DNA from: a bacterium
GTDB taxonomy: Bacteria; Electryoneota; RPQS01
Assembly (NCBI GenBank): GCA_013360195.1
Contig: JABWCQ010000008.1
Location: 85,327-149,326, forward strand
DNA length: 64,000 nt
Direction of reading: 5' to 3'
Shown here piece by piece: positions 57,001-64,000 of the stretch. Below the pieces are notes generated by a model. The model did not search any database and was not told the DNA's origin. It saw only the letters and a list, made by a program, of their open reading frames with translations. Each line of letters begins with the position of its first letter. Position 1 is the first letter of the stretch. The position numbers were made by a program, and so were the translations under genes.

Positions 57001-58187
57001 AAGGCGCTGAGTGGGACGAAACCAATAACCGTCACGACGAACAGTTTGTCTGGACTCCGGCAGTGCTTTCAAATAACGTGATGCTGAATCCGGCCAACGT
57101 CGCTCCGAATTGGCGTGACTGGGATGCCACGGTGAACTTCCCGGATTTCAATGTGGATGGATTCCGTTTCACGGGCGGCGGCTTCTGGTCGGGCGTCGGC
57201 ATGATGCCCAATGACAATGTCAACGACGTGTACAATCTCTTCCTCTACAATCCCGCAACATCGTCCACCGACGGATTCGGCACGAGACTCGTTAATTCGT
57301 GGACTGCAGGAGCCGATGTGGAGTGGGTGCTCGAAAACGGCAACAATATCGCCAACGAGACCTTTGACGTCGGTGTGCATAACAACACTGTGTGGCCGAA
57401 TGACACGTCGCAATCTACCTACAGGCTGCATCAGTCCAACAGTATTCTGGACTTACTGACGGATAATTACTACGGCGAATTCCCGTTCCCCAATACGGAA
57501 ATCGTCAACGTCTTTGATTGTTACCTCGAGTCCGGTGTAGGCACTCGTATCATTCTCGACAACCGCGGAGCAGGTGACCTCGGATTTGCGATTTACAATC
57601 CGTCCCTGCTCTATGGCAGCCGGACGACTTTCACTCACCTTGAAAACGTGAACGGCGACGGCGCGGACGAGCAATTTGTTTACATTCCGACCGAAACAGG
57701 CTGGCACGGGTTTGTGGTCTTCAAGAATGACCGCAGTGACTTGAACGGGAATCCGTATGCCCTAATCATCGGCGACCGCACCCCGGCGGCTCCGGATTCG
57801 CTTGTCATCAAGTGGTTCCAGTCCACGCCGCAGTTGATTCTCGAATTGACGTGGGCTCCGGTGACGACGGACATTAACGGTGATCCGATCATCGTGAATT
57901 CTTACATGCTGATGTACACCTACGATGTAAACGCGGTCTATCCGGTTGGCTGGCTGAATGGAGGCTCGACGCTTGATAACACGCAGCTTCAGATCTTCCC
58001 GAACCCCGCCGAAAGCGGATTCCAACTCGTCGTTCTGGCAGTTGACTCCGACGGATTCATTGTCGGGGAATCCGGAACGGTGGGAGCCGCGAGTTTCGTT
58101 GGTCAAAAGGCAACTGATGTGCTTGGTGTTCTGCCTGTGCAAAGTCTGCTGAGCAATCCGATTTCAACGAATAGGTCCGAAAGATAG
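54006..58187 (+). CDS. Giant secreted subtilase-like protein with Glu in place of catalytic Asp
   Basis: A 1393-residue exported S8-like protein. Signal peptide MKKLLIVLLCIAAACTITAIA, helical propeptide-like region to about 180, protease domain about 200-520. His is H259 in DNDHGTAVMG, Ser is S456 in FGGTSNASPTVAG, oxyanion Asn is N371 in LAAGNG. The normal Asp position (seven residues before the next His) is Glu: E232 in GIFERGMQTTHEDV. Glu there is used in the sedolisin family and appears in some subtilases. Several Cys pairs (C181, C270, C277, C333, C335) suggest disulfides. The remainder has repeated beta domains with FDFTHTLGAGW motifs; no sorting domain is seen. The ATG overlaps the previous stop as ATGA. 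Confidence 0.85.
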   Translation: MKKLLIVLLCIAAACTITAIAADQATIPVDVDNTLAPEPPTRDFSQRIVFEKFIWAEGVDPTARRLDRLMVKFFDEDTVRIRNGQMTSLTGRNIDFTKNFLARHPGIKPRVIIFNKTEEEYMANLARIERKSGWDLVDLLSFYCFEMESAPADPQALINEILKAPEVETAYYEPIPVDLTCTDVGVVTPDFTANQTYHDPAPTGVDLDWVLDNHDPDVVDGPGTSRWTGIFERGMQTTHEDVTLATVATAGTPDADNDHGTAVMGVLGACDDNNVGCLGFLADQQMRLYQRNSGSYGSVADIYDLANGHLIAGELTNSSWGYFANPLPPGQSCPCNPSQNGVVAIEYDAAVKASVQAGVADGIHYFLAAGNGCVNLDAATFGNTFRNSTDTGSNYVSAIQSAAGHDASCFTNWGERCDINAWGDGSFTLGYGDENVPGWEETVQDEWYTATFGGTSNASPTVAGCAGVIHNIVRDLNGTTISTATMRDYLNDFGTTPGTTPGNIGVMPDLRDILAPEVNPDIRTGWSTYMVPRTTNDATSDNCVLPTDLNPEPAATYWNAAIENEGRIGWAAPGRFRIYRDDVHETGWLYDTLFAGQRGWGINALAAVRGGRHFIRYGTDPLDEVSERIETNNNWYNQWVWDGRQLTNGQILTLSSPPVKFATDQLSEGFAEENCDGYDGTQFQNSGWWDIMMVMAQTSTADYDARIHSEETSISNGFDTFEASSAYVSFSDFVGVNNNNAGQAQRLIASVLNYDGESSSYRVETGTSTILSPSNPPIGRNDYGSHSLDATELFDVWEFNVNELVPYSIEVDVTSGNANVVISVYGPDDTFFSRGMFNAQANSNGAGGDESITCWTPAALGWHAIVVHKHTYADWDETANFDLYLGKAGFDFTHTLGAGWSHELVVRQAPGAQPAVLPATLTGNIATNYVNILALNQGCASAVASLDDRVYRDGPAVGTFANWNGPIAPGGAGFGSNRNIGTVPGGRHQIGNVIDINNEGAEWDETNNRHDEQFVWTPAVLSNNVMLNPANVAPNWRDWDATVNFPDFNVDGFRFTGGGFWSGVGMMPNDNVNDVYNLFLYNPATSSTDGFGTRLVNSWTAGADVEWVLENGNNIANETFDVGVHNNTVWPNDTSQSTYRLHQSNSILDLLTDNYYGEFPFPNTEIVNVFDCYLESGVGTRIILDNRGAGDLGFAIYNPSLLYGSRTTFTHLENVNGDGADEQFVYIPTETGWHGFVVFKNDRSDLNGNPYALIIGDRTPAAPDSLVIKWFQSTPQLILELTWAPVTTDINGDPIIVNSYMLMYTYDVNAVYPVGWLNGGSTLDNTQLQIFPNPAESGFQLVVLAVDSDGFIVGESGTVGAASFVGQKATDVLGVLPVQSLLSNPISTNRSER

Positions 58188-58210
58188 TCTGCAACTGCAA
58201 GGTTGGGTTC

Positions 58211-58244
58211 AAGAGGCCTCCGTTTCGGGGGCCTCTTGCTTTTG
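58211..58244 (+). terminator. Terminator after the subtilase operon
   Basis: Stem AAGAGGCCTCC / GGGGGCCTCTT (58211-58221 and 58227-58237, one G-T pair, loop GTTTC) followed by GCTTTTG. It lies 24 bases past the stop at 58187. Confidence 0.8.
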
Positions 58245-58347
58245 TCAAGGCACGAAATCTGCGATTTAAGGGCTGTTCAATAAGTAATCCCGCAAATTCC
58301 ACCGTACCTACTATACGGAATACTATAGCAAAATGCGCTGAAATGTC

Positions 58348-61300
58348 ATGAATCCAATGACTTCGAATTCTAAGGACAGTCGTGCTTCTACGCTGCCTAT
58401 TCGCCTGCGGCTGTTCCTTTTCCTCATCCCTGCGGCATTTCTGGCCATGCCCGTGTGTGCCCGTACCTTTGCTCAGGATGCCGGCGGCTCCCTCTGGGAG
58501 CTCTGGCCTGCCTTGGTCGGGTTAGCCATAGCCGGACTGATTGCTTTTGCATCAGTACTGGCGATTCGCGGAGCAAAGCGCACATCAGGATTCGATGACG
58601 TTACCGTCTGGCGTGCGCTTGCCGAAAACACCACCGAAACAGTCTTTCTGCTAAGCCGCAAGGGAATCATACTCTACGTCAATCGTTGGAGCGGTGACAC
58701 GAATGAGGTGATCGCGAAACCGTTCGCGAGCTTCGTAAAGGAGCAGGATCGTTCTCGCTGGCAGGAATTCTTCGTGATGAATCATTTGCAGGAGAGTCCG
58801 TCTTCTGCCGTGACCTATCAAATTGAATTGCCGGAACTCGAAGCCGTGTGGCAGCTCCGGCTGACCGCACTGGAGCCTCCTGCAGGTGAAGCCGAATTCA
58901 TGCTCTGTGCGCGTGATGTCACCGAGGAACACCGCAGGCTCGCGCGCAAGGATGTGCTGTATCGCATCACGATGACTGCGACACAAACGGAATCGCTGGC
59001 CGAGCTTGTGCACTTTGCCGAAGAACAGCTTGCCGGCGTGCTTGATACCACCAACTTTTTCTTAGCCCTCTACAACAAGGAATCCGACAGCTATCTTCGC
59101 CTCTTCTCCCGCGACATTCATGGCCGCCCGTATGGCGAAGGCATGCGTGAAAACCTGAAAGGCGGTTTGACCGACTACGTCCGCACAAGCGGCAAGCCTC
59201 TGCTGGTCAACGATGGCAACCGCGAGCAGCTCAAGGCGCAGCTCGGTATCGTCCCGATTGGCAAGTCCGCCGCCTGCTGGCTCGGTGTTCCCCTGATAGT
59301 CGGCACGGAAGTGCAGGGCGTGTTTGTCGTGCAATCCTATGACAATCCGAATTGCTACTCTGAGATGGACGCCGAATTTCTCTCCATCATTGCTGCGTCC
59401 ATCGGAAGAGTGCTCGAACGCGAACAGGCGCACACGAAAATAGTCAGCCGGGAATCTAAATTGAGGCTGCTTACGGACAGGCTGCCCGCACTCATTTGGT
59501 CGGAAGACAGGCACGGTTACATTACCTATGCGGCAGGAACCGCGCTGACCGAAATGGGACTTTCTCCCGAAGTGCTGCTGGGACACAAACTCACCGAAAT
59601 CGTTTCCACTGAGACCGGTGACATTGAGACCTATGACCGCGAAATGCTGTCGTCCGATTCAAAATTCCGCTTCAAATACAATCATCGGACGTTCGATGCC
59701 TTCATCGAAACATTGCTCGATGAGCATGGCGAGTGTACCGGGCTTGCCGGAGTCGCACTTGACATCACAGAACGCGACCGCGCCGACAGCGAGCTCAGGC
59801 ACTTCACGAGCTTGTCCACGAACTCTTTTGTGGTAATGGACAAAGACTCCGTGCTGCACCGCTGCAATGACGGCTACCTGAAGACAACGGGCTACACGCG
59901 CGAAGAACGCATCGGTCTCACCACGAGCCATCTTGTTCATCCCGACGATGTTGCCGCCGCGGCCTCCGCCTTTCAACGGCTGTTCACCGGCGAAACGGTG
60001 GTCGCTCAGGATATGCGGGTCCTCTGCAAGGATGGCTCCTACAAGTGGATTGCCTGGAACGCGGTTTTCAATCCGGAAGATGAACTCGTCTACTGCAGCG
60101 GCACCGACATCACCCACCTGAGGCAAATGGAAGTGCACTTGCGCGAAAGCAAGGAGCATCTCAGGCTGTTCATTCAGCACTCGCCTGCCGCGCTTGCGAT
60201 GTTCGATCGCGAAATGAAATACCTTGTCGTCAGCGATCGCTGGCGTGTGGACTACAATCTTGGCGATCAGGAGATCATCGGGAAGTCGCACTATGAGGTG
60301 TTCCCTGAAATCGGTGACGAATGGAAAGCCATTCATCAACGCTGCTTGCAGGGTGCGACGGAGTCCTGCGCCAAAGACCCATTCCCCAGAGAGGATGGTT
60401 CACTCGATTGGGTGCGCTGGCAGATTACGCCGTGGTACAGCGGTGAAGGCGAAATTAGCGGAATTATCATGTTCACCGAGGTGATTACCGCCGAAGTCGA
60501 AGCAGACCTCGAACTGGCAAGGTCAAGAAATCTCGCGCGGCAAATCATCGCCTCTTCCATCGACGCGGTGGTGGCGATTGACGGTCTGGGAGTGGTCACG
60601 GAATGGAACGATCGCGCCGAGCAGATGTTCGGCTACACACGGGCTGAAGCCGTGGATCGGTATCTGCACGAGTTAATCATTCCAGCAGAGCAGGTTGAAA
60701 AGCATGTGAACGGCCTCCGGCGCCACCTTAAAACAGGCGAAGCAAGAATCCTGAACAAATTGTTGTCCATGACTGCGCGCCATAAAGACGGACGCGAAAT
60801 CCCGGTGGAGATGTCCATCGGTGCAATCCCCGTGGGTGACGAAACTCACTATTCCGCCTTCATCCGGGACATCACGGAACGCAGACAGCGTGAACTTGAG
60901 CTGAATGAAAACAGACACCGCTTGAAGGAAGCACAGCGCCTTGCCGGATTGGGATTCTGGGAGTGGGACGCCGCAACCGGCGATCTGCAACTCAGCGAAG
61001 AGAAGCTCGCGCTCTACGAGTTGCACGACCTTCCGCTTCCCACGACGATGGACGTCTTCATGCAAATCGTTCATCCTGACGACCGGCAACGCCTGCAGCA
61101 GGTATTCCAGCAAATCATTGAAACCGGACAGGGTGCGGCTCTTCAATACAAAATTGTTCGCCCCAGCGGTGAGATTAGGCATGCGTATTCACAAGGTGAA
61201 GCCGAGTACGACTCCAATGGAGTTTTGAGACGGGTATTTGGCACTACGCTCGACATCACAGAACGCGTCGTTGCGGAAGAACGCGTGCGTTCAAGCGAGG

Positions 61301-63201
61301 AGCGATTGGCACTCGCTTTTGAAGGTTCATCGGACGGATTCTGGGACTGGAACGTCGTGTCCGGAGATTGCTACTTCAGCCCCCGAATCGTCGAATGGCT
61401 GGAGTTTGACCCGCATGAATTCCAGCATCATGTGAAATTCTGGGAAGAGTTGATTCATCCGGATTATTTGCAGGCCTTCAACGAGGCGTATCGTGAGCAT
61501 GTGGACAACCAGACGACCCACTACGAAATCGAAGAGCGCGTGCGCACGAAATCCGGTTCGTGGATTTGGGTACTCTCGCGCGGTAAAGTCGTGCAATGGA
61601 ACGAAGACGGGACGCCCTTGCGTGCGGCCGGAACTTGGACGAATATCACCTCCCGTAAGATAATGGAGGCTCGTGCCACTCAGCTCGGCCGGATTCTCGA
61701 CAAGTCTGTCAACGAAGTTTATGTCATTGACCCGATGACTTTGCAAATCGTCGAAGCGAACCAGCGCGCAAGTCAAAACACGGGCTATACGGTGCAGGAA
61801 TTGATGCGTCTGACCATCCCTGAATTGCAGCAGGACTGGGATGAAGGAGAGTTGAAAGCGCTCGGTGCGCCGTTGCTGGCCGGTACCGTCGAAGCAATTC
61901 GCAGTGAAGGCACTCACGTGCGCAAAGACGGTACAACTTACCCGATTGAAGTTGCCGTGCAATTGATGGAATGGTATGATAAGACCGTATTCGTTTCCGT
62001 TGTGAGCGATGTGACGGACAAACGCAAAGCCGAACAGGAATTCGAGAACCTGCAGGCACAGCTGCGGCACGCGCAACGACTCGAGACGATAGGTACCCTT
62101 GCCGGCGGTATCGCGCATGACTTCAACAATATCCTGACACCTATTCTGGGATATGCCGACATGGCCGCCAGTGAAATGGATCCGGAGTCGAATTCGCGCC
62201 GGGACATTGAGCAGGTGATTCAGGCCGCCTACCGTGCCAAAGGACTGGTGCAGCAAATTCTGGCTTTCAGCAGGCAATCGGAACAGGTGCGCCATCCGCT
62301 CAACATCGACATGGTCGTCAAGGAAACGCTGCGTCTGATGCGCGCGAGTGTTCCGCCGCATATTGAAATCATTCAGAACATCGAGAATGTCGGGACCGTG
62401 CTGTCCGACCCGACGCTGCTTAACCAGATTCTGATGAATCTGTGTACCAACGCCTATCAGGCGATCAGCGACGAGAGCGGCGAAATCGAGATAACGCTGA
62501 CATCTGAACGTGTGCGCGAAATGGAGTTCGCGGAACGGGGTAAACTTAGCGACGGATTATACGCGAAATTGACTGTTCGCGATACCGGAGCGGGTATGGA
62601 TGCCGCGACCATAGGACGGATTTTTGAGCCGTTTTTCACGACTAAGGAAGTCGGTCAGGGAACCGGGCTCGGACTGTCTGTTGTGCATGGTATTGTGCAG
62701 GCGCACGGCGGTGCTATCACAGTTGACTCTCGTCCCGGATTAGGATCTCGAGTCACCGTGTATCTGCCGCTCTTAAGTGAACCGGAGCATTGTGAAAGCG
62801 AAATTCAGCGCGAGATACCGCGCGGCAGCGAACACCTTTTGTTGTGCGACGACGATGAAGCGATTTTGACGCTGGCAACGCATATGCTTGAATCATTCGG
62901 GTATCGTGTGACTGCCGTAGGTGATCCGGTGAGCGCGCTCGCCTTGCTTGCACAAGCCGACCCGCCGATCGCGGCTCTGCTGGTTGACGACAGAATGCCG
63001 ATACTGTCAGGGCTTCATGTCGCGCTTGCGGCCCACGACTTCAAACCGGAACTCCCGGTGATTCTATTATCTGCCAGCGCAAGTTTGGAATTGGAAGACT
63101 CCCCGTTCGCCGCCGTCTTGTCCAAACCTGTTGCGGCAAGCGATCTGGTTTTCGCTGTAAGAAATGCTATCAATAACACATATAAGACGGAGGTTCTATG
63201 A
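58348..63201 (+). CDS. Multi-PAS, GAF hybrid histidine kinase with receiver domain
   Basis: A 1617-residue inner-membrane sensor kinase. Two membrane helices (about 20-40 and 52-73) enclose a very small periplasmic loop, so sensing is probably cytoplasmic. A PAS domain, a GAF domain (about 205-365) and roughly seven further PAS domains follow up to residue 1235. HisKA has H1257 in AGGIAHDFNN; the ATP-binding domain has NLCTNAYQAI (N box), DTGAGMD and GTGLGLSVVHG. The C-terminal receiver domain has DDDE and phosphoacceptor D1547 in VDDRMP plus SKPV. The ATG is at 58348; others at 58357 are possible. It overlaps the CheY-like gene as ATGA, so the pair works together. Confidence 0.95.
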   Translation: MNPMTSNSKDSRASTLPIRLRLFLFLIPAAFLAMPVCARTFAQDAGGSLWELWPALVGLAIAGLIAFASVLAIRGAKRTSGFDDVTVWRALAENTTETVFLLSRKGIILYVNRWSGDTNEVIAKPFASFVKEQDRSRWQEFFVMNHLQESPSSAVTYQIELPELEAVWQLRLTALEPPAGEAEFMLCARDVTEEHRRLARKDVLYRITMTATQTESLAELVHFAEEQLAGVLDTTNFFLALYNKESDSYLRLFSRDIHGRPYGEGMRENLKGGLTDYVRTSGKPLLVNDGNREQLKAQLGIVPIGKSAACWLGVPLIVGTEVQGVFVVQSYDNPNCYSEMDAEFLSIIAASIGRVLEREQAHTKIVSRESKLRLLTDRLPALIWSEDRHGYITYAAGTALTEMGLSPEVLLGHKLTEIVSTETGDIETYDREMLSSDSKFRFKYNHRTFDAFIETLLDEHGECTGLAGVALDITERDRADSELRHFTSLSTNSFVVMDKDSVLHRCNDGYLKTTGYTREERIGLTTSHLVHPDDVAAAASAFQRLFTGETVVAQDMRVLCKDGSYKWIAWNAVFNPEDELVYCSGTDITHLRQMEVHLRESKEHLRLFIQHSPAALAMFDREMKYLVVSDRWRVDYNLGDQEIIGKSHYEVFPEIGDEWKAIHQRCLQGATESCAKDPFPREDGSLDWVRWQITPWYSGEGEISGIIMFTEVITAEVEADLELARSRNLARQIIASSIDAVVAIDGLGVVTEWNDRAEQMFGYTRAEAVDRYLHELIIPAEQVEKHVNGLRRHLKTGEARILNKLLSMTARHKDGREIPVEMSIGAIPVGDETHYSAFIRDITERRQRELELNENRHRLKEAQRLAGLGFWEWDAATGDLQLSEEKLALYELHDLPLPTTMDVFMQIVHPDDRQRLQQVFQQIIETGQGAALQYKIVRPSGEIRHAYSQGEAEYDSNGVLRRVFGTTLDITERVVAEERVRSSEERLALAFEGSSDGFWDWNVVSGDCYFSPRIVEWLEFDPHEFQHHVKFWEELIHPDYLQAFNEAYREHVDNQTTHYEIEERVRTKSGSWIWVLSRGKVVQWNEDGTPLRAAGTWTNITSRKIMEARATQLGRILDKSVNEVYVIDPMTLQIVEANQRASQNTGYTVQELMRLTIPELQQDWDEGELKALGAPLLAGTVEAIRSEGTHVRKDGTTYPIEVAVQLMEWYDKTVFVSVVSDVTDKRKAEQEFENLQAQLRHAQRLETIGTLAGGIAHDFNNILTPILGYADMAASEMDPESNSRRDIEQVIQAAYRAKGLVQQILAFSRQSEQVRHPLNIDMVVKETLRLMRASVPPHIEIIQNIENVGTVLSDPTLLNQILMNLCTNAYQAISDESGEIEITLTSERVREMEFAERGKLSDGLYAKLTVRDTGAGMDAATIGRIFEPFFTTKEVGQGTGLGLSVVHGIVQAHGGAITVDSRPGLGSRVTVYLPLLSEPEHCESEIQREIPRGSEHLLLCDDDEAILTLATHMLESFGYRVTAVGDPVSALALLAQADPPIAALLVDDRMPILSGLHVALAAHDFKPELPVILLSASASLELEDSPFAAVLSKPVAASDLVFAVRNAINNTYKTEVL

Positions 63202-63575
63202 CTCGCATCCTGGTAATAGATGACGACCCCAATATCCGGCAAATGGTCTGCCGGATGCTTGAGCGGGAAGGCTATGAAGTTGAAGTTGCATCCAACGGAA
63301 AAGAAGGCATCGACAAGTTCCGGGCTGTTCCCGCAAGCCTGGTTATCACAGACATAATCATGCCCGAGCAAGAGGGTATCGAGACCATCCGGATGCTCAG
63401 AACAGATTTCCCGGATTGCCGGATAATCGCCATGTCAGGAGGCGGACGAATCGGACCTTCTGATTACCTTTCCATGGCAAGGCTGTTAGGTGCGACGGTG
63501 TCGCTAAGCAAACCGTTTGATCGCGGCCAATTGCTTGACGCTGTAAGGCAGGCACTCTCGGCTGAAACAGTGTAA
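63198..63575 (+). CDS. Stand-alone CheY-like response regulator
   Basis: A 125-residue single-domain receiver. Acidic pocket DDD (8-10), phosphoacceptor D52 in ITDIIMPEQEG, and the conserved Lys K105 in SLSKPF are all present. There is no output domain, so it probably acts by binding another protein or as a phosphate relay for the kinase. The start at 63198 has GGAGG four bases upstream and overlaps the kinase stop by four bases, which supports a kinase-regulator pair. A terminator follows. Confidence 0.95.
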   Translation: MTRILVIDDDPNIRQMVCRMLEREGYEVEVASNGKEGIDKFRAVPASLVITDIIMPEQEGIETIRMLRTDFPDCRIIAMSGGGRIGPSDYLSMARLLGATVSLSKPFDRGQLLDAVRQALSAETV

Positions 63576-63654
63576 ACTGACTTGCCTGGCCAGAGGGTCA
63601 GGTGTGCAAGAATTTTCGCACTTGGAGGCATGAGTGCGTGCGATCTCTGTGCTC

Positions 63655-63684
63655 GAGCTGGTTGTGGTCAACCAGCTCTTTTTT
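63655..63684 (+). terminator. Terminator after the response regulator
   Basis: Perfect stem GAGCTGGTTG / CAACCAGCTC (63655-63664 and 63669-63678, loop TGGT) followed by six T (63679-63684). It lies 80 bases past the stop. Confidence 0.9.
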
Positions 63685-63766
63685 ATTCTCCTAAAAAACA
63701 TTGATTTCACTCCTGTTGGCGTATACTGTTGACCCATTCACTTTTTCTCGTTTTGCATTGATTCTC

Positions 63767-63796
63767 TTGACTTCACTTGGGTGCGTGTAGTATACT
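63767..63796 (+). promoter_or_regulatory. Sigma-70 promoter for the last gene
   Basis: TTGACT at 63767-63772, 18-base spacer, TATACT at 63791-63796. It lies about 80 bases before the ATG at 63874. Confidence 0.6.
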
Positions 63797-63873
63797 TACT
63801 ATACATTGATTGGTGACAAAATCACGAATAGTGACCCTGTGTATAAAGTTGGGAAGAAATCAAGGAGAGACCG

Positions 63874-64000
63874 ATGAAATTGAGAATGTTCTGTCTGGTG
63901 TTGGCGATGCTGGCGGTGGCTTCAGTGAGCCAAGCGCAGTTCAATGCGATTCTGTATACACTGACGCCGTTGACGGCGTCGTGTGACGGCGGCGAGTGTT
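63874..64000 (+). CDS. Secreted protein, 3' end cut by window edge
   Basis: An ATG at 63874 has AAGGAG six bases upstream and opens a 42-codon frame that runs off the window. Residues 1-22 (KLRMFCLVLAMLAVASVSQAQ) are a signal peptide. The short mature part (FNAILYTLTPLTASCDGGEC) has two Cys and matches no family I can name from so little. Its promoter and the preceding terminator show that it is an independent unit. Confidence 0.8.
   Translation, partial: MKLRMFCLVLAMLAVASVSQAQFNAILYTLTPLTASCDGGEC

Noticed and set aside
61327..62361. 344-codon minus-strand frame opposite the histidine kinase
   Set aside because: Opposes intact PAS and HisKA domains; no signals of its own.
1..64000. tRNA, rRNA, CRISPR, integrase or transposase genes
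   Set aside because: None was seen on either strand by reading; structural RNA search tools were not available.

Overview
This window looks like a chromosome fragment (about 55% GC by eye) from an uncultured Gram-negative bacterium of the FCB superphylum, of the KSB1 / Zixibacteria / Calditrichota / Electryoneota kind. The main clue is the C-terminal sorting domain of the type IX secretion kind (YPNPFN...GVYFARL...KLLLLK) on two large exported proteins. Supporting clues are an outer-membrane beta-barrel set with a LolA-like carrier and many secreted multidomain proteins. The assignment to a phylum is inference. No rRNA, tRNA, CRISPR array, insertion sequence or prophage was seen.

Layout. (1) 1-696: start of a PafA-like alkaline phosphatase, cut by the window edge. 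(2) 822-19656, all minus strand: read in transcription order this is sucA-sucB-lpd (2-oxoglutarate dehydrogenase complex), a family 2 glycosyltransferase, a multi-pass membrane protein, two FtsX-type ABC permeases, a LolA-like periplasmic protein, a beta-barrel, the ABC ATPase, a TPR protein with an HELTH metalloprotease site, and a subtilase with a sorting domain. Most of these genes overlap or nearly touch, so the envelope genes probably form one transcription unit. (3) 19881-25806: prohibitin-like protein, DoxX protein, aspartate/glutamate racemase, a 394-base gap with a strong unexplained promoter, a second subtilase, and an SRPBCC-epimerase fusion. (4) 25973-31513, plus strand: a compact five-gene cluster of a GCS2-type carboxylate-amine ligase, an MFS transporter, a small esterase, an ATP-grasp ligase and a second esterase. 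It ends at a terminator. This is the best candidate in the window for an undescribed biosynthetic system. (5) 31567-44216: S9 peptidase, acyl-CoA synthetase-like enzyme, a small barrel protein, an RNA methyltransferase, an SpsF-like cytidylyltransferase with a degenerate epimerase, M3 and M14 peptidases, and a rhodanese. (6) 44213-58187: giant secreted proteins: a duplicated beta-helix protein, a 1633-residue adhesin-like protein with a sorting domain, and an operon of two small secreted helical proteins with a subtilase whose catalytic Asp is replaced by Glu. (7) 58348-63575: a very large multi-PAS hybrid histidine kinase coupled to a CheY-like regulator. (8) 63874-64000: the start of another secreted protein.

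How the genes fit together. The complete 2-oxoglutarate dehydrogenase set points to an oxidative TCA cycle. The peptidases (three S8, one S9, one M3, one M14 and one HExxH protein), together with the phosphatase, suggest a heterotroph that degrades protein outside the cell. The ABC/LolA/beta-barrel block suggests a dedicated route for moving a lipid or lipoprotein across the envelope. Start codons were chosen from Shine-Dalgarno sites, signal peptides and family N-termini; several genes use GTG or TTG.
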